A DNA stretch of 64,000 bases from Mycosarcoma maydis (Eukaryota > Basidiomycota > Ustilaginomycetes > Ustilaginales): positions 496,001 through 560,000 of the forward strand of contig NC_026488.1 of the NCBI RefSeq assembly GCF_000328475.2. Direction: 5' to 3'. Shown in pieces: positions 43,167-54,328 of the stretch; position 1 is the stretch's first letter; the number at the start of each line of letters is the position of its first letter. The position numbers and the translations under genes are program-made. The notes under the pieces were generated by a model. That model did no database searches. It saw nothing but the letters and a program-made list of their open reading frames with translations, and was not told where the DNA came from.

Positions 43167-43239
43167 AATTCACGATTCGTGAATTGAAGCGTGAATCGTC
43201 GTGCGTGAATCGTGAATCGTGAATCACGAATTATGAATC
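43167..43239. repeat. Longest heptamer repeat array
   Basis: About ten units with 7-base spacing: CGTGAAT in direct tandem, with CACGAAT and ATTCACG variants at the flanks and one GTCGTG interruption. It is the densest array in the window and shows that the interspersed motif is a heptameric tandem repeat that can invert. Confidence 0.65.
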
Positions 43240-44419
43240 TGTTCACGGTTCTCGCGGTTCTTTCGTGTTTGGCTCGCAGCTGCGGCGCTACGCGTGACAT
43301 ACAACTCGTCGTGCGTGGCTTCTCGCATGATTTTCCTTCATGTTACGCCTTTAGTCTCTCCGAAACGTTCCTTATTGTAAATCTCGTAAGTCTGAATAAG
43401 CACAAACTCATATTCACGATTCACGGTTGTGCATAAGTTGACTTACTTTCCTCAGCTAGCTGTGCGAGACCCCTGTCAAAAGCTGACTTGAATTCAAACT
43501 CGACCGTGGCAGCTGTCACACATTCTACACTTTGTAGTCCAGGCACAAACACCCAATACAAACTTATATGCAACAGGGGCACCTACGGTAGTGAAAAGCA
43601 GGCTGTCTGTAGAGGGAGTTGGGTAGAATCCACTCGATTCACTCTCCGCCACGATCCTGGCTCCATTCACGATTCTCTCAGTCGTGCTACCATTGTGAGG
43701 TCTTCTCCATTGTTACAGCAGCACTGTGGCTGCCAGGTCGGATTGTAGAAGAGCTGAGCACCAGCTGATTAGTTGATCGAGGAACAGTGCACGCTTCTTT
43801 GAGCGCAAAAGGACCAACCTTGTATCGTGTCTGATCAGAGAATCTGAATGAGGTTTGACTCTGACTTGCTGGTGACAATCGTGAATGTCAAGAGGTCAAA
43901 GCCAACGGATCGGACGCACCTCCTATTCACAATTCTCCGCTGCTTGTCTAGCTTCATCAAGTGCGTTGCACAGTTTCTGTCCTCGCGCTGCTGCACTGTC
44001 TTGGCAGTCCTCGTAGCCAAACGGCCTCAGTGAGCTCGAATGCCTTTCACCGTCTTAATTTCGGCAGCTGTGACAGCTACTCCTTCGATCTTCTCCATAC
44101 CGTGACAGTTTCAAGCTCCTCTCGCTCTTCACTCTCGCAAAACTTACCTTTGCTGAGCTTTCGTCGCCTTTCTTGACTTGAAGCCACCATTCGGTCTTGT
44201 CAAGACACCCTCTTCCCCATTTTCATTGACAATAACAACCTGCAAGCTCGTACGCCTTGCCAAGATGTCAGCCGTATCACATCGCTTTTGCTAGTGCCAG
44301 TACCTCCCACAGCAACTCTAGTGCCTGCTGGCTGAGTCAACTTCGGATGCTGATACACGTCGTCGCTCCGTCTTGCTAAAACACCAATCAGCAGCTGCTT
44401 CCTCATCAAGTGGCCCGTC

Positions 44420-47400
44420 ATGGTCAACATGACATGTCCGGTCATCCCGGATAAGCCCGAAGATCCTAAACCTTTCTTTCAAAATGGTCAAATCGACTTT
44501 AAAGCTCACGATGTCGGCTGGCTCATCTGCGGTATCATGGCGCTCATCGCCACCATTTCTTCCGTTTGGCTCATCTGGAAGCATCTCACCTACTACACCT
44601 GTCCACCGCAACAGCGACACATTGTTCGCCTCCTCGTCATGGTACCCATCTACGCAATTGTGTCGTTCATGTCCTACCTCTTCTACGAAGAAGCGCTCTA
44701 TTACCAGACGATTCGCGACTGCTATGAAGCGGTTCTTGTTACTTCATTCTTCTACCTCATCCTCGCCTACACTGGTGACACCCGTGCGGAACAGCATGCC
44801 GTGTTTCGTAACATCGAAGTCAAAGATCGATTCTGGGTCTGGCCATTGGGGTCGTGGAAGTATAAGCCTGACGGTCTCCATTTCTTGTGGCTCATGAAGA
44901 TCTACGTACTGCAGTACGCCATCATTCGACCGTTGTGCACCTTTATCGCCGTGGGCACAGAGTACTTTGGCTACTACTGCCTTCACAGTTGGATGCCATG
45001 GTTTACGCACGTATGGTGCGCCTTATTCATCAGCGTCTCGGTCACGCTAGCCATGTACTGCCTCATTCAGCTCTACATGCCAGTCAAGAAGCTCGTGGAT
45101 CCGTACAAGCCCATTCTCAAGTTTCTCTCGATCAAGACGATCGTCTTTCTCACCTTTTGGCAAGATGTACTGCTCTCTTTTCTCGTCAGCTTTGGAGCCA
45201 TCAAGGAGACTGAATATTTTACAGCAGAACAGATCCAAGCAGGAATTAATGCCTTACTCCAATGCTTCTGGATGCTACTTTTTGGATTCATACACATCAA
45301 AGCTTTCAGCTATCTTCCATACAGGCCCGAGGACCGCTCACGGACAACACGGCGTGGCAAGGCGCTTCTCGACTCACTCGATTTCCGCGATTGGTTCTTC
45401 GAGATGAAGGAAAGCACTCGTTACATCGCAGCCCGTTCCAAGGGTAGAAATTACACGCTTGCTGAGGATCTCAGAGCAAAACGACACGAACATCTCTTGA
45501 ATGCTTTCGGAAAACAACGCACTGCTAATCTCGAGATTGAAGTTGATATGGAAAAAGCAGCAATGCCTACGTTCTGGAAGAACCCCGAGGATGCTAAGCT
45601 CTGGACGCCTACAAGTGACGTATCGGATTCGCCAAGAAGTAGCTACAAGCACCGTACAAATTTGACCATCGAAGACGTTTATACTCCAATTACGAAATTG
45701 GATGGCAGAAATGGTGCTCGGCAAGGAAGCAGTCTAGCCGAGAAGCCGCCAACAGCGCCTGTCGCTGATTCGCACACTCAACGAGCGGCTGAACTTGAAA
45801 GGCTCGTCGCCGAGCTCGACCTGCAGGAGGCCGATCGAACCATCGCTGAGACCGAGGAACACGGTTATGACTACGAGGATGAAAAGTATGAACGTGCTGC
45901 TTTGATGCGTGCGCATCTTCCGACATCCTTCGAGGAGAGGAAAGGTCCAAATCAGCCAACGGTCGAGAACGATCAACATCCCGAGTTGACGCAGTATCAT
46001 GTTGCCACAATTCAGTTGGCCAACGTACCTTCGCTCACCTACGATCAAGATACACCGTCCTCGAATTTGAAGGGGACGCGTGAGCTGTACGCGGTAGCAG
46101 AAGAGGATGAGCAGTTGACACACGCCCATCAGAGCACCAAAGTGTCACCTGGAATTGGTGCTTTCGGAATAGCATCGTGGTTCGGCTGGAATAACGACGG
46201 GAACTCGAACGAATCGCAACAACGACAACAGCCGTCGCGGCACCTTGGAATTGCACATGCGAGTTCAAGTGCTGATGGCTACCTGCGACCAGGTGAAGCA
46301 TACCACGCTGATGTAGAACCCCATTCTCCTGGCCAACGAGGGACCGAGTGGTGGCGAAGCTACTGGGAGCGTGTTTCCAACGCAGGCAGCCGCGAGCCGT
46401 CCGTTGCTGGCATCGAAGAGGAAGAGGAGAAGGAGCCTCTGACTACAACTCGTTCAGTAGTCATGCGACAGGTTGCAGCTGGTTCCTGGGGCATCCAAAA
46501 TGTGGACCAGCACAACAGTCAGGCAATGGCAGGAGAAAACGCTCGAACCTTGCATACTCTACCAGCGCTGACGATCGAGACTGGCACTCCACCTTATTGC
46601 CACGACGATGGCCAAGGCAGCATTGATAGCACCACCTCTCCTTCCTCGCTCATTAGCCCCCATGTCGATTCGCCGCTCTCTCGCTTGATACAAACATCAC
46701 GCGATTCGGTCAGTTCGCTCAATCGTGAAGAAGTGCGAATTCTACACCTCGAGCCTTCCTTGTCGACTCCGCTTCCGAAGAACAGTGAGATGCCGCAATC
46801 GGCACAGGAACAACCATTGACCGTGACGGGTTCTAGTTTTTGCGCTGACGCACATCCCACACCCGCACCGCGGAATCCGTCGTTCACCGCCTCTTCCAAG
46901 CAGGCTAGCGTGAGCAGGGTCACTTCCACAACGACACGCTCAGGTGCCGCGACGACACAAAAATCACTAACGACCCCATCAACTGCACAGCTCGCGTCCG
47001 AGATCTTGTCAAATCATGATTCGAGGATGAGTAGCAAACATCCGATCGTCTTCGCTGACGCACTCTTTGCAAACCCGTCGAATGCCGAACATGACACTGC
47101 CATTCCTCCTGCAGTGACTACGAAGAAGACTTTGGCGCCGGCAGTAGGTCCAAAGGGCAAGCTCTTCAACCTGATCCTGCCTTCGCCTCTGTCACCTGCT
47201 CGATACCCTTATGGGAAAGAAGGTGATCCTTCGCAGACTACTTCCACAACTGTCGCATCTAACGCTGCCGTTCGTCAGCAAGACGATGCTGCAAAGCCAG
47301 ATGAAATGCCACAACGCCAGCACGGCCGGTCCAGTGACGGCGGTAATGGCACAGTGAAATGGGCGAATCAGCCAAGCAAGCCGGTTCGTTCTTCCGCCGA

Positions 47401-48261
47401 GCCTTCGTTCGTCAACACGATAACCAAGCTGCCTCAAGGCAAGAGCGTTGTAACTGTCGGGAGTATGAGTTTGGCTCAGGCCAAAGCTGCGCAGGAACAA
47501 GCGGCCGCGGATGCTGGAGCTCATTCTGTGCAGCTGCAGCCTACCAGTCTGAATGGCCAACTGCTTTCGTCTACCTCCCCTGGTGCGGTGACAAGAGTGC
47601 CCAAAACTATCCTGCTGGAGAGCAAGGCCAGCAAGTCGTACGGCAAACTTCTCCTTCCTGCGCCGTCCAGACTGGCCAACATTGGGATGAGTGGGGGCGA
47701 AGCCGAAGATCCTTATCTTGCTGGTCGCAGTGCGACCATCGACACCACTGCAGAGCGGAATAGACGACGAGTCAGTGAGCCTATGCGGGGTGCAGCTTCG
47801 GGTAGTGTGGTCGCATCTTCCTCAGCGCAAACTCGAACGTCAATGTCGACCGCATTTGAAGTGGGAAGCATCGTTCCGCGTGAAGCGGTGGTGCGGGCTT
47901 CGTTGCCTTCCAAAGGACCACTGAGAGGGTATCATGACTCTTTCGGATTGAGTCAGCAAAACGAATTCAAGGGCCACAGTGGAGCAAGAGAGCAGGACTG
48001 GTCGCTGAGTCCGATGCAAAGACACTCGTTTGCTCCCATGACGAGTGGGCCCAGACCTGCAATGCTTCCGTCACATCCGAGTCAGTCGTTGCCTCAAGAG
48101 TATTGTCAGCCGCACACATCTCGACCGGGACACGGCTCGATTCCCCATTTGCAGCAACAGCAAGCGCTTCAACTTCATTCGCAGCACCATCACTTGCCAA
48201 GCCGCTTGCCGCAGCAACCACACCCTTCAAGCTACTATCACAAGCACCGACACAATCTCGT
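44420..48261 (+). CDS. TMEM184/Ostalpha (DUF300, Hfl1-like) membrane protein, 3' end lost in gap
   Basis: At least 1280 residues, cut by the assembly gap. The first ~330 residues hold seven hydrophobic segments of the DUF300/organic solute transporter-alpha family. They include the conserved R-D-C-Y-E-A and L-L-S-F-L-V-S-F-G regions and the closing helix followed by F-S-Y-L-P-Y-R-P-E-D. Fungal relatives such as Hfl1 reside on the vacuole and bind lipidated Atg8 in vacuolar maintenance. The rest is a very long disordered tail rich in S/T/P/Q, unusual in length for the family. The frame stays open through the N run, but the sequence after it belongs to another family, so the true stop lies inside the gap or soon before it. 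Confidence 0.82.
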
Positions 48262-48361
48262 NNNNNNNNNNNNNNNNNNNNNNNNNNNNNNNNNNNNNNN
48301 NNNNNNNNNNNNNNNNNNNNNNNNNNNNNNNNNNNNNNNNNNNNNNNNNNNNNNNNNNNNN
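48262..48361. other. Assembly gap (100 N)
   Basis: Exactly 100 N, the usual placeholder for a gap of unknown size. It hides the end of the Hfl1-like gene and the beginning of the transcription factor gene. Confidence 0.95.
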
Positions 48362-51214
48362 TTCCCGGGCGTGCGATGGAGCTCAGCCCCCGACAGCGCC
48401 TTCCCTGCGTCTACGCATCCTGCTGACCATACCGATACGGAAGCATCACATCGTATTGCGGATCCTGGCGTCGACTTGGGGCCTTCCGATTCTCCGTCTT
48501 CTGCCTTCTTCTCCAAAAAGCAGTCCTTGTCCGCCTTTGCGTCATCATCCGACAGCCGCGCTGCTCTCGACCCTAAAAACCTGTTTGGTGTCGATGTCGG
48601 TCGCATGACTCAGGCCATGCAACAAGCCATGCGATCGTTAGAAAGGAGAAGAGGTGCTCCTTATACTCTCGTCACCAACAACGAAATTGCCAATGTTGAT
48701 GCCAACGATGACGACGCCAATAGCGATGTTGGTGCAACACCTCCGCCTCCAGGCACCACCGCTCCTGGAGACACAAACGCTGTCAATGAAAGTTTCGAGC
48801 TTATCGCCGAGCAGCCTTTAACATTGCGCGTCATGCTCAAGCCATTCGAGGTGTCGGACCAACCCGATTGCGAGACGCCAGGTATTTTGGCCGACGATCG
48901 CAACCCACTCGCCTCGCAGCCCACACAGCCGCAGCTCCACGACCCCATCACTCAGGGCATCCTCACCGAGCCAGCAGCCCGCGCTCTTTTTGACCTGTTC
49001 ATGCACCACTGCAACGCTTGGAGCGGTGTTTTCGATCCCTCGCTCCATACGCACGATTTTGTGAGGAAACGTTCCTCTTTCCTCTACACCGTGTTGCTCT
49101 ACGTCGGCGCACGCTATTCAAAAAGGCCAACGGCACATCACCTCCTTGTGCGCGAGCAGCACAACGAACATGTCTCCGAATCTGATTGGGACCTAGCCTA
49201 CCAAGACGCCTTGACGGACCGTTCGCAAAACGCTGCCGATGAGTACGCACTTCAGGTTCGACGTCGTATCCACGATCAGGCTCGACAACATGCTGCACGA
49301 GCCTTTGTCGACGGTGACCGAACCGTGTTGTGCTGCCAAGCTTTCTTCATCCTCGCTAGCTGGAAGCCTCTTGATGACGGTCTCAGTGTTATCCAGGTCG
49401 GCTACGCGTTTCGTCTTGCCATGGACATCCAGCTGCACGCCGAGATGCCCAATTGCGTCAAGCCCGACGAGTCCAACCTGGACCAAGCCGGTCGGCAGCA
49501 GTACAAAGCCGTTCAGAGACGCTTCCGCAACCGACAGAGGACATTCCTCATGCTTTTTGTTCAGGACAAGTCGCAGCAGATTTCCAACAAGATTACAACC
49601 CACTCGATCTCGGCTGACAATGTCCTCATTCGACGATGTCAGACGTGGTGGAAACATGATGGCTCGATCCCAACCGATGCCTTTGTATGTGCATCCGCCG
49701 ACATACGCCGTATTCAGGGCAAATACGTCGAGCTATATGATCGCATCCAGGCGCTCACTTCGGCCACCTCGGATGGCCCGAGCATTATGATGCCCGCCTT
49801 TCTGTCCGATTTGTATGAGTGGAACGCCCGCTGGCACGAAGCGCTTGGTCTGCGCGAGGATATGGACGAAGACGCTCACCTCGACGAGGCTGCAGCATAC
49901 TCTCGCCGATGCCAACGTCTATGTCTCAAATTGTGGAAGGACAACATCAAGACTTACGTTTCATCGCTCGTGCTCAAGTCGAGCCTGAAACAAGCAGCTA
50001 TGCAAGAACATCAGGAAATCGTTCGCAACCACCATCGTCGCTCAACGACACGCGAGAAGGAGGATCGCGACTCAGTTTCAGGTAAGTCGCATCTCTCGAG
50101 CGGTCTCGAACCGGGCATGGTCAACCTCATGGCTATGCCTGCCTTTTGGCCGTGTGTCGAAGGGGCTCGGGGAGTGCTCGAAACAGTCTGCGCTTTCCCG
50201 CCCGAAAGATTGCTCTCTGCGCCCGATGCGACCATCATGCAGGTCACGCATGCGGCCGTATTGCTATGCAGTCTGGCTACGTTGAAATCTCAGCCTCCGT
50301 TGGGACCAGGATATCTGAGGTCCAACATTCAGCTCATTGACCAGACGAGTGCGGCCTTCAGACGAGCCAGCATCACGCAAGAGGATACGGTATTGCACAT
50401 CGCTATATACTTGGAATCCTTGTTGAGGCCAAAGAATGCTGCTCCTACACATGCTGCGGGCGCCACACTGAATCGGACTAGTGCTTGGAAAGCGAGTAGC
50501 AAAGGGGAAGCTTTGCAGCTCGGAAGCTTTCTCTCCGACAGAACGGGCCTGCGCGGACAAAGCTCCTCTCTGTTCAACAATTGTGGGTCCGTCGGAGTGG
50601 CATCCAACCCTGGTGGTCAAGGGCAGAACAGTATGCCGAATAGCGGAGGAGCCATGGGTGGAGGCGGTGCAACTTCCAACCTCAACAGTGCTGGCAATGG
50701 CTTTACTCAATTCACGAATTTCACCCTGCTCTCCAACAACACGGACATGTTTTATTCTGGCAGCAACAACAACGCTGCGCCCACACCAAGGTGGTTCAAC
50801 AGCAATTCATCTTCCACAACGGCTGCTGGCGGCGCGCCTGCACAGGACAATTTGTTCTTCAACAACCCTAGTAGCGGAGGTGGGTTTGACAGGGAGGGGC
50901 TGGATGCGATCGCTTCAGCTGATGGAGCTACCAGGCAGAATGGAGGTGAAGCAGGCGTTGACATGACCGGTGTCAATTGGCCCTCTGCGATCAGCAGTGG
51001 TGCGGGAGGTAACAGCGCGGGTCCATGGAACAGTCTCATGTTTGGTGGCGCCGCGAGTGGCCACAGTGGAGCAGCGATCGGCGATGAGGCGTATCAACCA
51101 GCAGGGGGCAGTGGGGTGTTTGGGCAACAAACACAGACACATGCACAAACGCAAAATCGAGAGCAGCAGGCGGACGAAACTCTGCGCATGCTGCTGCGCT
51201 TCCTCGACGGCTAG
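48362..51214 (+). CDS. Fungal-specific transcription factor (Fungal_trans domain), N-terminus lost in gap
   Basis: 950 residues remain. The visible part starts with a disordered region. Then comes a regulatory domain typical of Zn(II)2Cys6 factors: I-T-Q-G-I-L-T-E-P-A-A-R-A-L-F-D-L-F-M-H-H-C-N, then L-L-Y-V-G-A-R-Y, later the helical core with A-F-R-L-A-M-D-I-Q-L-H. No Zn(II)2Cys6 cluster is present in the visible part; it is presumably in the gap. The last ~230 residues are G/N/S/Q-rich low complexity, a likely activation region. It is probably nuclear; target genes are unknown. Confidence 0.82.
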   Translation, partial: FPGVRWSSAPDSAFPASTHPADHTDTEASHRIADPGVDLGPSDSPSSAFFSKKQSLSAFASSSDSRAALDPKNLFGVDVGRMTQAMQQAMRSLERRRGAPYTLVTNNEIANVDANDDDANSDVGATPPPPGTTAPGDTNAVNESFELIAEQPLTLRVMLKPFEVSDQPDCETPGILADDRNPLASQPTQPQLHDPITQGILTEPAARALFDLFMHHCNAWSGVFDPSLHTHDFVRKRSSFLYTVLLYVGARYSKRPTAHHLLVREQHNEHVSESDWDLAYQDALTDRSQNAADEYALQVRRRIHDQARQHAARAFVDGDRTVLCCQAFFILASWKPLDDGLSVIQVGYAFRLAMDIQLHAEMPNCVKPDESNLDQAGRQQYKAVQRRFRNRQRTFLMLFVQDKSQQISNKITTHSISADNVLIRRCQTWWKHDGSIPTDAFVCASADIRRIQGKYVELYDRIQALTSATSDGPSIMMPAFLSDLYEWNARWHEALGLREDMDEDAHLDEAAAYSRRCQRLCLKLWKDNIKTYVSSLVLKSSLKQAAMQEHQEIVRNHHRRSTTREKEDRDSVSGKSHLSSGLEPGMVNLMAMPAFWPCVEGARGVLETVCAFPPERLLSAPDATIMQVTHAAVLLCSLATLKSQPPLGPGYLRSNIQLIDQTSAAFRRASITQEDTVLHIAIYLESLLRPKNAAPTHAAGATLNRTSAWKASSKGEALQLGSFLSDRTGLRGQSSSLFNNCGSVGVASNPGGQGQNSMPNSGGAMGGGGATSNLNSAGNGFTQFTNFTLLSNNTDMFYSGSNNNAAPTPRWFNSNSSSTTAAGGAPAQDNLFFNNPSSGGGFDREGLDAIASADGATRQNGGEAGVDMTGVNWPSAISSGAGGNSAGPWNSLMFGGAASGHSGAAIGDEAYQPAGGSGVFGQQTQTHAQTQNREQQADETLRMLLRFLDG

Positions 51215-51538
51215 GTGCACGAGCCTCTGACCCTGTCGTCTGCGTCACACAAGGCAGCATCTCGATGTGACAATCACGAATCACAAATGTCAGTGTCGCT
51301 CACGCGCGACATATGGAACAAGTTCAAACAAGTTGATTCGGGACAGAGAGGGTTTCGTTTTGTCTTTCGATCGAGGTGCACGTGAGCTGAAGGATGATTT
51401 GTGGGTCCGACGCTGGTGAGGCGGGAAATTGGTTGGTTTTGCGGGTGTTTAGACGTATTGGAAGGGTGTGGGATGACCGTGTTGGAGGCTGATACCTTTG
51501 GTCTGGGTGAACGGGAAATTGGTTGGTTTTGCGGGTGT
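51215..51538. other. Short spacer between convergent genes
   Basis: 3' flanks of the transcription factor and the aldehyde dehydrogenase, including the extra copy of the dehydrogenase C-terminal repeat. One heptamer copy near 51272-51283. Confidence 0.4.
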
Positions 51539-51601
51539 TTAGACGTATTGGAAGGGTGTGGGATGACCGTGTTGGAGGGTGATACCTTTGGTCTGGGTGA
51601 A
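51422..51601. repeat. 90-base tandem duplication of the aldehyde dehydrogenase 3' end
   Basis: Two direct copies, 51422-51511 and 51512-51601, of exactly 90 bases and differing at one base near 51490/51580. The right copy contains the last ~20 codons, the TAA stop and some 3' flank of the dehydrogenase; the left copy lies just downstream of that gene. It looks recent. Confidence 0.85.
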
Positions 51602-53077
51602 CTCTCTGACGCCTTCGACGCCGTTGAATCTGCCGTAGCCGGAATTTTTCCAGCCGCCGTGGGGCATGACGGGGTCGTCGTGGACGCTTTGGGCGTTGAT
51701 GTGGACCTGGCCGGCGTCGATGCGGTCTGCGAGTTCGAGACCCAAGGTTTGGTTCTTGGTGTACACGGAAGCGGCGAGACCGTATTCGGGGGTGTTTGCG
51801 ATCTCGACGGCCTGGTCGATCGAGTCGAATGTGATGATGGAAAGCACAGGACCGAAAGTTTCTTCGGTATAGATCTTCATGCTCTTGTCAACGGGAGCGA
51901 GCACGATTGGTTGAACCAGCGCACCATCAAATCCAGCATCTCCAACGACCACCTTGGCACCCTTGCTGATTGCGTCATCGTAGAGCACCTTGAGCCTGTC
52001 CGCCGACGCAGCGGTGAACAGTGATCGTAGCGCATGCTTGTCCTGCATGCCCTGCGCGAGCTTGGCGGTGAAGATATCGCGGTGGGCATCAAACAGCGCG
52101 CGCAGCGTCTGCTCGAGTTTCGCAGCCACCGACGAGTGGACGAGAACATTGTTGACAGACATGCAGATCTGATTGCTGTTCAAATAGCCTCCGAACAAGA
52201 TGCCGTTGGCAGCCAGGTCCAGATCCGCATCCTCGAGGACGATCAGAGGTGCCTTGCCGCCCAATTCGAGCACGACCGGTTTCAGGTATTTGGCAGCGGT
52301 GGAGGCGATGATTCGACCGACACGTGTGGAGCCGGTGAAGTTGATCTTGCGGACGCGCGGGTGACCCACCAATGCCTCGGTGACTTGAGGTGCATGTGCG
52401 GGGTCGACGTGCACAACGTTGAGCACACCCTTGGGCAAGCCGGCATCGATGAGAAGCTGCGCAACACTCAGGTGGACTCGAGGAGCGAACTCGGACGTCT
52501 TGAGGATCGCCGTGTTACCCGCAGCGATAGCGTAGAGCACCGATCGCAACCCCAAAATGAAAGGTGCGTTCCAGGGCGCAATTCCCAGTACCACACCAAA
52601 AGGTTCGCGCTTGACGATCTTCATGGCACCATCGTCACCCGGCGGCAACACCTCGCTCTTGAGCGCGTGAGTCATGCTCTCAGCAGCCGACTGGATGTGA
52701 CCCGTCGCAAGCACCGCGAGCTCGAATCCTGCCATTCCTCGAGAAAGTACCGTTTCAGCCATCGTGTTGGCAGCATACTCGGGGACACGTTCGAGCAGAA
52801 GCGAACATGCTTTCAGCAGAATCTCGCGACGTCGTGAGACTGGCGTCGCCCGCCATCCGGGCAAGGCAGCCTGCGACGAAGCAACCACATGGTCTACGTC
52901 CGAAACGGCGATGCTGTGCACCTTGTGGGTTACCTCACGAGATGACGTGGACGGTTGATCGGTGCGATAGACCGCATAGGTGTGCGAAGGGGTGAAGGGC
53001 GCATTGTCGACAATGCAGGGGAGGGTTGGTTGGTTGATAAAGTTGATGGTGGCGCTATCGGCGATGGTGGTAGACAT
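51539..53077 (-). CDS. NAD(P)-dependent aldehyde dehydrogenase
   Basis: A 512-residue enzyme of the ALDH superfamily that oxidises an aldehyde to the acid. Catalytic Cys305 lies in N-Q-I-C-M-S and the general base Glu271 in L-E-L-G-G-K-A-P. The NAD-binding segment is F-T-G-S-T-R-V-G. The C-terminal motif H-G-G-W-K-N-S-G-Y-G-R-F also fits. It has the look of the salicylaldehyde/vanillin/aromatic aldehyde group, but substrate is inference. No signal or targeting peptide is visible, so cytosolic. ATG 53077 gives a typical length. The stop lies inside a 90-base direct tandem duplication; one copy more or less would not shift the frame. Its 5' region has a short hexamer repeat. Confidence 0.9.
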   Translation of the reverse strand: MSTTIADSATINFINQPTLPCIVDNAPFTPSHTYAVYRTDQPSTSSREVTHKVHSIAVSDVDHVVASSQAALPGWRATPVSRRREILLKACSLLLERVPEYAANTMAETVLSRGMAGFELAVLATGHIQSAAESMTHALKSEVLPPGDDGAMKIVKREPFGVVLGIAPWNAPFILGLRSVLYAIAAGNTAILKTSEFAPRVHLSVAQLLIDAGLPKGVLNVVHVDPAHAPQVTEALVGHPRVRKINFTGSTRVGRIIASTAAKYLKPVVLELGGKAPLIVLEDADLDLAANGILFGGYLNSNQICMSVNNVLVHSSVAAKLEQTLRALFDAHRDIFTAKLAQGMQDKHALRSLFTAASADRLKVLYDDAISKGAKVVVGDAGFDGALVQPIVLAPVDKSMKIYTEETFGPVLSIITFDSIDQAVEIANTPEYGLAASVYTKNQTLGLELADRIDAGQVHINAQSVHDDPVMPHGGWKNSGYGRFNGVEGVREFTQTKGITLQHGHPTPFQYV

Positions 53078-54328
53078 TTTCGCGGATGAACAGATGAGAC
53101 AACGTCAACGAAGTGTTTGGTGATGGAGGCGAGGAAGTGAAAACCCGGAACAGGAACAGGAACAGGAACAGGAAGCAAAGGGGAGAGGGATCGAGGTGAA
53201 CAACCAGGTAAAATAAGGCACACTTATATACACACGGTTGCCCCGCACAGACAATTTTGACAGGCTTGCAGCTCTCAGGGTCCAACCACGCATGGGATGC
53301 TTTCGCTGTTTCGCCTGTGGACGCTGCCAAAATTTTGACGATTCTGTTTCGCCTAAGGTCTCGTCTCCCCCACCCAAGCCGCTCCACGCAACCATCGTGA
53401 ATGGAGAAGCAGTCTCTTGTCACCCCACTCAAAGCAATACGCAGAGGCGTCTCAACAGACGCATGACATTGTCGAGATCGAGTTCAGGATTGAGTGAAAA
53501 GAGCGGCTGACGCACCCATCAAGCTACCCTGTGTGGCGACATGTGAGTTGCGAGATGAGCAAGACGTGAGACGCACGACTGGCTCCTAGGCGAGAATCTC
53601 GAATCTCGAATCTCGAATGCCGCCGCATCAACCCTAACCGCTGCCGCGACTTCCGTCCGGCATGAACGACCAAGTCTTGGCCTCTTTTGTACCGCTTGTC
53701 CTCGGCTCGCCTAAGGACAGTGCTATGCATGTGCGATGTTGGGTCATATGATTGCTCTGCTTAGCTCGCATCCATATCGATACCTGTCTTTGCGGCTTTC
53801 TCAGAGAGGTAGTCGACAGCAACGGCGCTTGCGAGCGACAGACTTGTTTCGACACCAACGTCGTGCGTGTGTGATGATGAAATCTGAAATGGGATCAAGT
53901 ATTGCTGTCGCTCTAACATTTCAAGCTTGTCCACCGTCACACGCCACACCACGGGATTCACGGATCGTGCCTCGTGTTGTGGGTCTTGGGTCGTGCGTCT
54001 ATTTCGTAAGAGACACGTGATGCTGAGGCTGCACTAACGTTAATCGTGAATTTCAAGACACGAAACTCGATACGGCCGTAAAGACACGAGAGGGTGGAGA
54101 GTGTTACTTTTGATGTTTGCTGCGCGCATATGGACGAAAGAAAGGCGTTGATCTCGATACTTTGCTTTCGACCCTGCTAGAACCAAGACAACTACTCAGC
54201 ATCACCATCCAGCAGCAGCAGCAGCAACAGCCAATAGCGCTAGCTCATACACGTTGCACGCATCCGTGGCGACCTGCATCGCAATCCTCATCGGCTCTTT
54301 CAAGCGCGAATCAACGCTCTAATCCAAG
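53078..54328. other. Intergenic region between ALDH and MAD2
   Basis: 1.25 kb with no convincing gene. It contains the ALDH 5' region, a small tandem of CGAATCT near 53596-53616, a heptamer copy near 54043-54051 and a CAG-rich run near 54211-54228 in the MAD2 leader. Confidence 0.4.
53147..53175. repeat. GGAACA hexamer microsatellite
   Basis: Four to five direct units of GGAACA about 70 bases before the aldehyde dehydrogenase start. Confidence 0.6.

Larger units (their letters stand above)
39879..44419. other. 4.5 kb without a recognisable gene
   Basis: The longest gene-poor stretch of the window. Short frames on both strands lack signal peptides, domains or consistent codon use. It holds a purine-rich GGAAGA-type microsatellite (about 40211-40248), a pyrimidine run (about 42049-42084), and many heptamer copies (41169-41189, 41278-41287, 41978-41995, 42321-42330, 43167-43239, 43422-43437, 43665-43676, 43878-43886). 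Ends hold the GMC promoter (left) and the Hfl1-like gene promoter (right). A non-coding RNA cannot be excluded. Confidence 0.45.

Noticed and set aside
52034..52837. Plus-strand frame opposite the aldehyde dehydrogenase
   Set aside because: Antisense shadow of an enzyme with all catalytic residues.
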